Positions 1 to 8,844 of a stretch of 64,000 nt of DNA are shown piece after piece (within the stretch, counting starts at the first letter, position 1; the number at the start of each line of letters is the position of its first letter). A program made the position numbers and the translations under genes. The notes beneath the pieces are model-generated. The model was not told the origin of the DNA, made no database searches, and saw only the letters and a program-made list of their open reading frames with translations. The stretch comes from Solitalea canadensis DSM 3403 (GTDB lineage: Bacteria > Bacteroidota > Bacteroidia > Sphingobacteriales > Sphingobacteriaceae): contig NC_017770.1 in assembly GCF_000242635.2 (NCBI RefSeq), forward strand, positions 2,802,669-2,866,668, read 5' to 3'.

Positions 1-586
1 AGGTAAGCACAATATCCTCTGAACTCGGATTTGTTAACGTTACCGGAATATTTACTGTAATATTTGCTTCTGTAACAGGCAATGGAGATGCAATGCTCAC
101 TGTTGGCGCATTATCGTCATCTGTAATTTGCCCACTTGCAGTGTTGCCTGGGGACGTTGCCAATGTAGCATTACCGGAGGTTACCGAGGTAAGATTAACC
201 ACGACCGATTCATTCGGTTCATCGATATTATCTCCTCTAACCGGAACTGAAATAGTGGCTGTTAACGTATTGGCAGGAATGGTTACTGTAGTTGTTGTGT
301 TAACGAAATCAGTTCCAGGAATTGCTGTACTTCCAGTAAAATCATAGGTTATGTTAACAGGCGTGGCCGAAGTAACGTCTAAACTTATGGTAAAGCGTAG
401 TGTATTGGGTGTACCCGTATTACCTTCATTAACCGCAACTGCATTAGCTATCGATACAGTTTGAGCTTTTGCGGCAATTGTGGTTGTCAAAAGCAATAAA
501 AAGCAATAAAAGCCGAAACTATTGAGGTTGAAGCAATAGTTTCGGACTTTTACAGCAAAAGTTGAGAGCGTAAATCTTTTGACCAT
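1..586 (-). CDS. Calx-beta repeat surface protein, N-terminal part (runs off window)
   Basis: Reading the minus strand from an ATG at 586-584 gives an open frame to the window edge, with 195 codons visible. It starts MVKRFTLSTF and has a long basic n-region, a hydrophobic core (FYCFLLLLTTTIAA) and an AKAQ-type cleavage site, so it is a Sec-exported protein. The mature part opens with a Calx-beta repeat (VNEGNTGTPN, then an ITDDD end motif) and begins a second (VSIASPLPVTEANI). Calx-beta repeats are calcium-binding extracellular beta-sandwiches. It lies downstream of a PorP/SprF gene on the same strand, but a terminator at 914-948 separates them, so it probably has its own promoter. I expect a type B T9SS C-terminal domain beyond the window, as in its neighbours, but that is inference. 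Confidence 0.85.
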   Translation of the reverse strand, partial: MVKRFTLSTFAVKVRNYCFNLNSFGFYCFLLLLTTTIAAKAQTVSIANAVAVNEGNTGTPNTLRFTISLDVTSATPVNITYDFTGSTAIPGTDFVNTTTTVTIPANTLTATISVPVRGDNIDEPNESVVVNLTSVTSGNATLATSPGNTASGQITDDDNAPTVSIASPLPVTEANITVNIPVTLTNPSSEDIVLT

Positions 587-913
587 AAATTCACTAAAGA
601 GAGCGTAAAGAGTCGGCCTTAAAACAAATAACTTGTATATCAACCAGCTTTACAGCAGGTTATCAAAAACAATTCCCCTAACGAATTTGAATGGCTTATT
701 ATGAATTTTTAATTTTTTTTTATGCTAAAATTTTAATTAGGAAGCTAGAGAAGTGCTTTTAATAAGGTATGAAATGGTTTAATTTAAGATGGAATTTTGA
801 TATCAAGGATGGACTGTGCGTTTAGTATTATATACACATTTGTTACATTATTAAATTTACTTATTTCTGTATACAATTTAAAAGAATACGATCAATTTCA
901 ACTTACTTGTCTA

Positions 914-948
914 TTAAAAAAGTTCATCCCGTTAACACAAGATGAACT
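914..948 (-). terminator. Rho-independent terminator after PorP/SprF gene
   Basis: Read on the minus strand, AGTTCATC (948-941) and GATGAACT (928-921) form an 8-bp perfect stem with a 12-nt loop, followed by a run of six T (920-915). It sits 23 bp past the stop codon of the 972-1946 gene. The rest of the 587-971 gap is AT-rich and shows no gene; it must hold the promoter of the gene that starts at 586. Confidence 0.8.
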
Positions 949-971
949 CAGATAAATTGGCCGCAGCCAGG

Positions 972-1946
972 TTAAAAATATCTTGGGGTTAACATTCGGA
1001 TTTTCTTAGGAATAATTGAATAACCTAATGAGATTTCATGTGTACCATAGTTATAATTTTTGAACTCACTTAATGAGAAGTCGTAGGCATAACCAATTCT
1101 GATTCGATCTGTAACGTATACTTCAGCCAATGCTGATATAGCATTATTCATATCCAGGTTATCTTGTAAATTATCGCTTCCAAGCAGCATTATACCACGA
1201 CGGTAAGAAGCACCCAGCCATAAACGTTCGTAGAACAGAACAAATGCATTAATATCGAGTGTGGAAGGCGATTTTTCTTCTACTTTAAACATAAATGAGG
1301 GTTTCAACAAAATAGATTGCGATAAAGGCACCAATCCTCCTGCTGTTAAATAGAAATGAGGATATTTTTTCGGAATTAATATAGATGGATCTTTTGTATA
1401 GCTCATATATTGGCCAATCAGGTTATCGACAGAGAAACCTGCATATACCCGTTCGGTTGTATAATAAATACCCGCCCTTATGTCTGGAACTACAACACTC
1501 TGTTTTGTAATTGGAACCGACGGATCTATAGGATTATTGGGATTCAGTTTTGAACCATCAATTGCATACTGAGCCAAACCAACACCTAGCCCAAATGCTA
1601 ATCGGCCTGTTTCACTAACTCTTAACCTATAAGCGTAATTTAAATAACCTGCCAAAGTACTTTCTGCTCCCAGTTTGTCACTGATTACATTCATGGCAAG
1701 CCCGACATTATTATTGTTGGCTATTGCATCGACCGCAAACGTGAAGGTTTCCGGATTGCCTTCCAAACCACCGGTCCATTGCGAGCGGTAAAACATATGT
1801 AAATTCAACTGTTCACGGTAACCGGCATAAGCAGGGTTAATATAAATACCGTTAAACATGTACTGACTAAATTGCGCATCTTGCTGAGCGTAAACACTAA
1901 CGTCAATAATTAGAAAAAGGAATATTAGGAGAGAGCGTTTTTTCAT
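972..1946 (-). CDS. PorP/SprF family type IX secretion outer-membrane protein
   Basis: The protein has a signal peptide (MKKRSLLIFLFLIIDVSVYAQ) and the family hallmark right after it (QQDAQFSQYMFNGIYINPAYAGY). The body is a predicted beta-barrel that ends in IPKKIRMLTPRYF. I chose the ATG at 1946 over one 13 codons upstream because it puts a normal signal peptide at the N-terminus. PorP/SprF proteins are outer-membrane components of the T9SS. In Flavobacterium johnsoniae, SprF is needed to secrete SprB, a giant adhesin with a type B C-terminal domain. This gene follows the 1975-residue Calx-beta protein, so it is a likely partner for that protein. It is closely related to the gene at 16729-17703 (same length class, most motifs shared), so the pair are paralogues. 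Confidence 0.92.
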   Translation of the reverse strand: MKKRSLLIFLFLIIDVSVYAQQDAQFSQYMFNGIYINPAYAGYREQLNLHMFYRSQWTGGLEGNPETFTFAVDAIANNNNVGLAMNVISDKLGAESTLAGYLNYAYRLRVSETGRLAFGLGVGLAQYAIDGSKLNPNNPIDPSVPITKQSVVVPDIRAGIYYTTERVYAGFSVDNLIGQYMSYTKDPSILIPKKYPHFYLTAGGLVPLSQSILLKPSFMFKVEEKSPSTLDINAFVLFYERLWLGASYRRGIMLLGSDNLQDNLDMNNAISALAEVYVTDRIRIGYAYDFSLSEFKNYNYGTHEISLGYSIIPKKIRMLTPRYF

Positions 1947-2003
1947 AGTTGTGGGTTCAATAAGCGTTAATATCAATTTACTCAATTAATAAAAGATAAA
2001 AAA

Positions 2004-2032
2004 GAGGGTATCAGATCTAATCTAATACCCTC
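2004..2032 (-). terminator. Rho-independent terminator after the giant Calx-beta gene
   Basis: The arms 2004-2016 and 2020-2032 pair at 12 of 13 positions around a 3-nt loop. A run of A on the plus strand (1999-2003, with more upstream) becomes a T-tract after the stem on the minus strand. It lies 13 bp past the stop codon at 2046. Transcription of the adhesin therefore probably ends before the following SprF gene, or is attenuated there. Confidence 0.75.
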
Positions 2033-2045
2033 CTCTTACCACTAA

Positions 2046-5000
2046 CTATTTATTTAACTGACGAACTACAGTTACATAACCTTTTTTAACCTGTAATTTC
2101 CCACTTGAATCTTTCATTTTAACTAGATAGAAATACGTTCCGTCTTCAACACCATTAGCATCCCAGTCGTTTTTGTAATTTTCTTTTTTAAACAACTGAA
2201 CTCCCTGGCGATTCATTACAATCACTTCGTTTTCTTCATTTTCTATTCCAGCTATTTTAAACTGATCATTTATTCCATCACCGTTAGGGGTAAACACATT
2301 AGCTATCGGAGCGTTACTATTAAATTGAATATCATTTCCGGTAATTGGAGCAAACGAAGAACCTGCATCATCGTCATATATAGTTCCGGTAGCCTCATTA
2401 TCACCCAATAAAACATTAACCGGATTGCTAAGGGTTACATTAAATGTTTCATTGGTTTCATCTGTTGCATCGCCTTGTATCTTCACTAAAACATATTGAT
2501 AAGTTTGGTATGGATCAAATGTTAGCGTTCCGCTCGAAGCGGTGTAATCACTTGCTGAGGTAGCCGTACCATTTGCTGTAGCGTAATCAATTGTAATCGT
2601 TTGATCACTGTACTGATTCAGGTAAACACTAAAGTACATGTCGGTTTCACCCTCATTTCCTTCATATACATAACTATCGTAAACATTAGCGATAGGTGTG
2701 TTATCATCATCATTAATTGTACCCGTTCCGGTTCCATCGCCAATATTTGCATTTACTTGATTGCTCAATACTAAGTTCACATATTCAGTTGGCTCAAATA
2801 CAAGATCCGGGTTTACAGGTACTTCAACCATATGACTTGTTACACCATCAAATGTTAATGTACCATCAGTTGCCGTATAGTCATCTGAGGTTGTAGTTAC
2901 ATCTTCTGTAGCATAATCAACGGTAATAACTTTATCCGTAAAAGTGTTCAGGTAAACGTAGAACGTTAAACTAGGACTACCATCATCACCCTCGGTTACT
3001 GCTGCATCAGAGACAAATAGGTATGGAGTAACATCATTATCGGTAATTTTCACATAGGAGTCTCCGTCTGCAATAATTGCATTCGTAGGTGAACTCAGCA
3101 AAATCCTTAAATATTCGTCAGGTTCAAATGTGTTATCTCCGTTTATAGTTACTGTAAATTCTTCATAACTATCACCGGCAGCAAATGTGACGGTTCCATC
3201 TGTAGCTACATAGTCAGAACCGGAAGTTGCTGTACCATTTTGGGTTTCATAATTTACTGTAACTGTTTGATCACTGTTTACTGGTGATAGGTACACACCC
3301 ACTGTTGCTGTTTTATCATCACCTTCATTTCCTTCCGTGATGGTTACGTCGTAAACATTTATTACGGCAATGTTATCATCGTTATAAACATTACATATTG
3401 CTGAAGGATCAATAAACGTTGCATTAGTCGGGCTCGATAAAGTGATGCCGAACGTTTCGTCATATTCGAAGTTATTATCGCCGGTTACAGTTACCGGAAT
3501 TGTTTTCGAATATTCGTCTGGTGAAAATGTTAATGTTCCGGAAAATGCAGTAAAATCTGATGGAGATACTGCCGAAATATTTCTTCCAGTATAATTAACT
3601 GTAACTTGGTTATTATTACCAGATCGAGTTAGATACACTGTAAAATCAAATGTTTTGGTGCCTGAATCACCTTCATAATCGCTTGTACCATAAACGCCCA
3701 AATAATTATAATCGATTCCACCACCATTGATATAAGCACTTCCGTCTATATCCTGAATAACGTAGCCTGTTTCCGCATTGCTTAATTGCATGAAGAAATA
3801 TTCATACGGTTCATCAACTGCATCAGTTGCTATTGGAACGTCAACGGTTTTGTAGTATTCACCGTCTGAAAAAGTTAATGTTCCAGTTGTTGAAGTATAG
3901 TCGGCCGGAGCTGTAGCCTGTCCATTAACCGTAGCATAATCTATAGCGGCTGTACCCGTCGATATATTCCGGAAAATTGTAAATGTTGCGTTGCCTCCCT
4001 CTGTACCACTGGTATTGTTAATTGTAAAGTAAGGTATAGCATCGTCATCGTAAATGAGGACTACACTATTTACATCGTAAATGGTTGCATTGGTCGGGTT
4101 ACTCAGCGTTACTTTAAATACTTCATTCGACTCTAAAGTTTGATCACCAAGCACTTCAATATCAACTGGTTTAAAATATTCACCCGGACTAAAGGTAAGC
4201 GAACCGCTTACGGCTGTGTAATCTGAGCCGCTGGTTGCATTTCCATTTGTTGTTGTGTAATCAACTGTTACCGTTTGATCCGAATATTGAGTAAGGTATG
4301 CATATACTGTTACTGTTTGACTTCCATCGTTACCTTCCGGATTAACATAACCATCAGTCATGTAAATTTGGACTGGTGCATCGTCGTCGTAAATGGTTAT
4401 AATACCTTCTCCATCTCCAACCAAGGCATTTTCAGGATTGCTCAACACAATTCTAAAGAATTCATTAGGCTCGAAACTTTCGTCTCCATTAATCGTAATT
4501 TCTATTGCTTTAAAGTATTCATTAACAGCATAAGTAAGGGTTCCACTGGCAGCTACATAATCTGACTCGCTAACGGCTGTTCCGTTCAATAATTCATAAT
4601 CAAGAGTGACCGCTTTACTTGGTAAATTATTCAGGTAAACATACAATGTAAGTGATTTGGTTCCACTGTCTCCTTCCGGATTGAAGTAATAATCACCTAC
4701 ATATGCAATAACAGCATTATCATCATTATAAATAATATAACTGCCCTGGCCATCATTAACAGTCGCATTTTCAACATCTGTGATATTGATCAGGAATTGT
4801 TCATTACCTTCAAAGTCTGCATCACCACTAATGGTTACCGTTATTGCTTTGTACGTTTCACCCGGACTAAAAGTAAGGTCGCCTGAAACTCCTGTATAGT
4901 CTTCACCTTCTGTTGCCGTAACATCAGCTGATGCGTAATGCAGCGTTACTGCTGTCGTCGGATTTTTATCCAGATAAACATAGAATGTTAGTTCACTTGT

Positions 5001-7973
5001 ACCCGAATTACCTTCATACACATATGCATCGTAAATACGTACCGCCGGAACATCTACATCATCATCAATGATGGTACAGAAACCATATGGATCCGGAATT
5101 TGCGCATTAACTGCATTATCCAGGAAAAGATAAAAACCATGATTTCCTTCTGCGTCCACATCACCGACAACAGAAACATCAACGGTTTTAGTTAGCTCAC
5201 CCGGAGCAAATGTTAATGTACCACTTGCAGCTGCATAGTCTTCTGGGTCGGTTGCTGCATTTTCTTGTGTTTCATAATCTACTGTAATATTTTCTGTTCC
5301 GGCTTTATCAAGAGTAACTGTAAATGTTGCTGTAACGGTTCCTGAGTTACCTTCATTTACTTCAATATCTTCTACAGAGAATGCTGGCAATGGTTCGTCA
5401 TCGTCGGTAATGTACCCAACACCTGTATTATCAGAAATAGTAGCAGGTCCTGTAACGTTACTAAGCGATACAAAATAAGTTTCAACATTTGATTCATCTT
5501 CAGCATCACCGTTCACCGAAACGGTAACAGTTTTTGTGGTTTCACCGGCTGCAAAAGTTAACGTACCGTTGCCTGCAGTAAAATCGTCAGGGGCAACAGC
5601 GGCATTATCTTGTGTAGTCCAGTCAACTGTTATTGCTTCTTCAGCGGCAGCACTCAGTGTAATTGTAAATACGGCGTCAACAGTACCCGAATTACCTTCA
5701 GTTATAGTTACATCATCTATAGTAAAATTCGGAAGAGGAGCGTCGTCATCATCGATAGTCACAAATCCTTGGCTATCTGAAATTGTGGCTCCACCTGTTG
5801 CGTTGGTGAGATTGACCGTGAAAGACTCATTGCCTTCATCCTCTTCATCGCCGTTAACTGTTAGGGATACTGTTTTACTGCTTTCTCCCGGAGCAAAAGT
5901 AATAGTTCCGTTAGCTGCAACGTAATCATCAGGCTCTGTAGCCGTATTATCCTGAGTAGCCCAATCAACAGTAATTGTTTCTGAAGAAATTGTCGACAAA
6001 CTTATCGTAATAGTTGCCGTTACGGTACCTGTATTTCCTTCAGAAACCGAAGTGTTATCAAGCGTTATTACTGGAGTTTCATCATTATCATTGATAGTTC
6101 CTTCGCCCTGTGCATTAACAATCGTTGCATTAACAGGATTGGTAAGGTTTACTAAGAAAGATTCCGATGTTTCATCAATTTCATCTTCTAAAATAGACAC
6201 CGTAAAGGTTTGGGTGGTATTGGCCGAACCAGCAGGAAATGTTATGGTTCCGGAGGTTTCCGTATAATCGTCACCGGCAATTGCAGAACTATTGGCTGTT
6301 GCATAATCAACCGTCACTTCCTGATCTGTTTCACCATTAAACTGCACGGTGAATGTTATTGTTCCATCATCTTCATCGGCACTTGCATCCAAAATACTCA
6401 CTGTTGGAGCTCCATCGTCATCTAAAATAACGTAAGAGCCTTGGTTATTTGGTAGGTTTGCATTTGTTGGATTACTGAAGTCGATCATAAAGTTCTCATT
6501 AGTTTCATCGATACCATCATCAGTTAAAGCAACCGTAATTGTTTTTGAAGTTTCGCCAGGGGCAAATGTTACTGTTCCAGAGGCAGCTGTAAAGTCTGTA
6601 CCTGATGTTGCTGTTCCGGAAGCCGTCGCATAATCAACGGTAACTGTTTCGGTAGAAGCTTTAGTTAATGAAACTGTAACAGAGGCATCTCCTATTGCTT
6701 CATTAAAGGATGTTTCGGTAAAACTAATATTAGGTAACTCAACTTCCTGGTCATTATCCAGAATAGTTCCTTGTCCTTCCGCATCACTAATTGTGGCATT
6801 AGTTGCATTAGAAAGATTTACCAGAAATGTTTCCGTACTTTCCGTTTCACTGTCGTCAGTAATTGGAACATCAAGTGTTAACGATGTTTCTCCCGCAGGA
6901 AATGTTAATGTCCCTGTTCCTTCCGTATAATCGGCACCTGCCGTAGCAGTTCCATTAGCCGTGGCATAATCAACCGTTATACTACTTGAACCAGGAGCAT
7001 CTAATGAAAGCGTAAATGTAACCTTTCCGTCGGCTTCGTTTGCACTCACATTATTGATGGATATCGCCGGAAGTTCTGTTGCTTCATCATCATTAATAAT
7101 TACACCTTTGGCCTTATCTCTAATAATTTGTGCATTAACAGCATTGCTTATTGTGATAAAAAAGTCTTCGTCCTCTTCTTTATTTTGGTCCCCAATAATT
7201 GGAACCATTAACCATTTGTAGGTTTTTGTAGGGTCAATGGTCAATTTCCCTTTTTTCACTACAAAATCTTCATCTCCAGTTGCTGACCCACCAGAAACCT
7301 CATACTCAAATGTTATTGGATGGTCACTACAGTCCTTCAATTCAACCATAAAATAAGCATTTTTCTGTCCTGAGTTTCCTTCTGTTATTGATGTATCCCT
7401 GATTCTCATCTCAGGTAAAGGATCATCATCTTCGATTGTACCTTTGCCTTTGTCTTTACAAATTGTGGCATTTTTAGCTCCAGACAAGTGGATAAAAAAC
7501 TCATGGTTTTCTTCATAAGTCTTGTCCCCTTTTATCGTTACATCTATGGTTTTACTTGTTTCTCCTGGGGCAAAAGTTAACGTACCACTCACTCCTGTAA
7601 AATCTTTTGGATCTGTTGCTGCAACTAAAATCGAAGGCGACTGGGCAGACCAGTATCCCACAATTACTGTTTGATTACAGGATTTATCCAACGTAACTTC
7701 GAATTTGGCAACTGAGCTGCCGGAGTTTCCTTCTTTAACTGAAATATCATTGATAGAAATACACGGTAATCCTTGCTGCAGGGCTATATTTTTTGAGGTC
7801 GGACTTGAAAAGCTGACAGCTATCGATACATAAGGTAACATTAGCAAAAGTATCATGGCGCTACCAATAGTACAAAGCTGGCTTTTATAAGTCGTTAATT
7901 TTTTGAATAGGTTTTCTGTAGGAAAACAAAATTGCATTTGTTTTCCACTCAAATAGTAGAGTGAAGCTTTCAT
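2046..7973 (-). CDS. Giant Calx-beta repeat adhesin with type B T9SS C-terminal domain
   Basis: This is a 1975-residue secreted surface protein. After a long n-region signal peptide (hydrophobic core MILLLMLPYVSIAV near residue 40) I count 16 Calx-beta repeats of about 110-120 residues. Each opens with a variant of EGNSG and most end in a DDD or NDD calcium-binding motif; repeat 12 ends in GGG instead. The last ~90 residues are a gliding-motility-associated C-terminal domain (VFTPNGDGIND, then YKNDWDANG, then GYVTVVRQ), the type B signal for the T9SS. Repeat 2 (DCSDHPITFEYEV) matches repeat 2 of the two neighbouring Calx-beta proteins, which points to local gene duplication. The role is probably adhesion or gliding on surfaces, by analogy with SprB. 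The start is uncertain: a second ATG lies 12 codons in. Confidence 0.9.
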   Translation of the reverse strand: MKASLYYLSGKQMQFCFPTENLFKKLTTYKSQLCTIGSAMILLLMLPYVSIAVSFSSPTSKNIALQQGLPCISINDISVKEGNSGSSVAKFEVTLDKSCNQTVIVGYWSAQSPSILVAATDPKDFTGVSGTLTFAPGETSKTIDVTIKGDKTYEENHEFFIHLSGAKNATICKDKGKGTIEDDDPLPEMRIRDTSITEGNSGQKNAYFMVELKDCSDHPITFEYEVSGGSATGDEDFVVKKGKLTIDPTKTYKWLMVPIIGDQNKEEDEDFFITISNAVNAQIIRDKAKGVIINDDEATELPAISINNVSANEADGKVTFTLSLDAPGSSSITVDYATANGTATAGADYTEGTGTLTFPAGETSLTLDVPITDDSETESTETFLVNLSNATNATISDAEGQGTILDNDQEVELPNISFTETSFNEAIGDASVTVSLTKASTETVTVDYATASGTATSGTDFTAASGTVTFAPGETSKTITVALTDDGIDETNENFMIDFSNPTNANLPNNQGSYVILDDDGAPTVSILDASADEDDGTITFTVQFNGETDQEVTVDYATANSSAIAGDDYTETSGTITFPAGSANTTQTFTVSILEDEIDETSESFLVNLTNPVNATIVNAQGEGTINDNDETPVITLDNTSVSEGNTGTVTATITISLSTISSETITVDWATQDNTATEPDDYVAANGTITFAPGESSKTVSLTVNGDEEDEGNESFTVNLTNATGGATISDSQGFVTIDDDDAPLPNFTIDDVTITEGNSGTVDAVFTITLSAAAEEAITVDWTTQDNAAVAPDDFTAGNGTLTFAAGETTKTVTVSVNGDAEDESNVETYFVSLSNVTGPATISDNTGVGYITDDDEPLPAFSVEDIEVNEGNSGTVTATFTVTLDKAGTENITVDYETQENAATDPEDYAAASGTLTFAPGELTKTVDVSVVGDVDAEGNHGFYLFLDNAVNAQIPDPYGFCTIIDDDVDVPAVRIYDAYVYEGNSGTSELTFYVYLDKNPTTAVTLHYASADVTATEGEDYTGVSGDLTFSPGETYKAITVTISGDADFEGNEQFLINITDVENATVNDGQGSYIIYNDDNAVIAYVGDYYFNPEGDSGTKSLTLYVYLNNLPSKAVTLDYELLNGTAVSESDYVAASGTLTYAVNEYFKAIEITINGDESFEPNEFFRIVLSNPENALVGDGEGIITIYDDDAPVQIYMTDGYVNPEGNDGSQTVTVYAYLTQYSDQTVTVDYTTTNGNATSGSDYTAVSGSLTFSPGEYFKPVDIEVLGDQTLESNEVFKVTLSNPTNATIYDVNSVVLIYDDDAIPYFTINNTSGTEGGNATFTIFRNISTGTAAIDYATVNGQATAPADYTSTTGTLTFSDGEYYKTVDVPIATDAVDEPYEYFFMQLSNAETGYVIQDIDGSAYINGGGIDYNYLGVYGTSDYEGDSGTKTFDFTVYLTRSGNNNQVTVNYTGRNISAVSPSDFTAFSGTLTFSPDEYSKTIPVTVTGDNNFEYDETFGITLSSPTNATFIDPSAICNVYNDDNIAVINVYDVTITEGNEGDDKTATVGVYLSPVNSDQTVTVNYETQNGTATSGSDYVATDGTVTFAAGDSYEEFTVTINGDNTFEPDEYLRILLSSPTNAIIADGDSYVKITDNDVTPYLFVSDAAVTEGDDGSPSLTFYVYLNTFTDKVITVDYATEDVTTTSDDYTATDGTLTFDGVTSHMVEVPVNPDLVFEPTEYVNLVLSNQVNANIGDGTGTGTINDDDNTPIANVYDSYVYEGNEGETDMYFSVYLNQYSDQTITIDYATANGTATSASDYTASSGTLTFDPYQTYQYVLVKIQGDATDETNETFNVTLSNPVNVLLGDNEATGTIYDDDAGSSFAPITGNDIQFNSNAPIANVFTPNGDGINDQFKIAGIENEENEVIVMNRQGVQLFKKENYKNDWDANGVEDGTYFYLVKMKDSSGKLQVKKGYVTVVRQLNK

Positions 7974-7983
7974 AGTAACTCTT

Positions 7984-8002
7984 GTTTAAGTTTAACTTAA
8001 AC
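7984..8002 (-). promoter_or_regulatory. Perfect palindrome just upstream of the giant adhesin start
   Basis: GTTTAAGTT at 7984-7992 and AACTTAAAC at 7994-8002 are perfect inverted arms around one base. They sit 10 bp before the ATG at 7973. This could be an operator or an mRNA hairpin near the ribosome site. The sequence gives no evidence for either role beyond symmetry and position. Confidence 0.3.
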
Positions 8003-8451
8003 CCGGCCTATATGAAAAGTATTTTCGAAAATGGTGGAACTAAGTAAGACGACGGGAGCCTTTTTATAAAGTTGGTTTGATACAATTATGTATGGCCTGA
8101 TTTTCAACTTAAAATTATGCAAAATAAATACATGTAAACAACTTATTTTCAAATAATTAACAATTAAAAAAGATCAAACAAACAAACAATTGTATACTAT
8201 TTTATCCAATTATTTGCTTTTAAATTTCATTATTAACACTTAAAGTTTGTAAATAAAAACATGTTTAAACAGATAGTTAAACTGCTTACTTACCGCAGAT
8301 TCTCGAAAAAGCGCTTTTTTACCATTTTTTATTGAACGAAAAAGCAGCCCCAAAAAGAACTGCTTTTTACAAAACAAAACATACAAACGCTTATTTCTTA
8401 TAGAATAAGGTATAAAAGGATTTTTTTAACATTAGTAGTGCATAAACATAA

Positions 8452-8844
8452 TTTAAGGGTAGACAGATGGTTCCGTCCACCCTTAAACACTTATTTACTC
8501 TGCTGACGAAGTACAGTTATAAAACCTTTCTTAAGCTGCATTTTCCCATCATCACCTTGTATTTTGAGAAAATAGAAGTAAGTTCCATCCGGGGCGCCTG
8601 CGCCATCCCAATCATTTTTATAGTTTGTTTGCCTGTAAATCTGACGACCGTTTTTGCTCACCACCGTTATTTCATTAGGTATATTTTCAATGCCCTCAAG
8701 ATAGAATAGGTCATTGATTCCATCTCCATTAGGTGTAAACACATTCGTTGTCTTTTTAGGAGCTTCAACTGAAATTGGTGCTGGAGCTGGATCTGTGGAA
8801 GCAGTGATAGTTGGTGAATCATCATCAATAATGGTGATGGTTGC
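8452..8844. repeat. Near-identical 3' segment, copy 1 of 2
   Basis: These 393 bp match 11460-11852 at a constant offset of 3008 with only about ten substitutions, most of them at the 8760-8844 end. The copy covers the terminator, the stop codon and about the last 118 codons (type B C-terminal domain) of the gene. The rest of the two genes is clearly diverged, so similarity ends sharply inside the coding region. Confidence 0.9.
8455..8484 (-). terminator. Terminator-like hairpin after Calx-beta gene
   Basis: On the minus-strand RNA, 8484-8475 and 8464-8455 form a 10-bp stem with one G-U pair and a 10-nt loop. It starts 6 bp after the stop codon. The following T-tract is weak (TTAAATTATG). An identical hairpin follows the next Calx-beta gene. 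Confidence 0.6.

Larger units (their letters stand above)
7974..8490. other. Intergenic region between two Calx-beta genes
   Basis: There is no gene in these 517 bp. A 9-bp stem (AAAAAGCAG at 8339-8347 with CTGCTTTTT at 8360-8368, 12-nt loop) has A and T tracts on both sides and could end transcription on the minus strand. The remainder is AT-rich and should hold the promoter of the giant gene, but I see no clear promoter motif. Confidence 0.5.

Noticed and set aside
93-347. 84-codon plus-strand frame over the Calx-beta gene
   Set aside because: It is antisense to the repeat protein at 1-586, which has a signal peptide and family motifs. Repeat-rich genes here leave many such shadows (for example 5536-5925, 6052-6267).
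8467-8709. 80-codon plus-strand frame found again at 11475-11717
   Set aside because: The two copies look conserved only because the underlying 3' ends of the two adhesin genes are nearly identical on the other strand.
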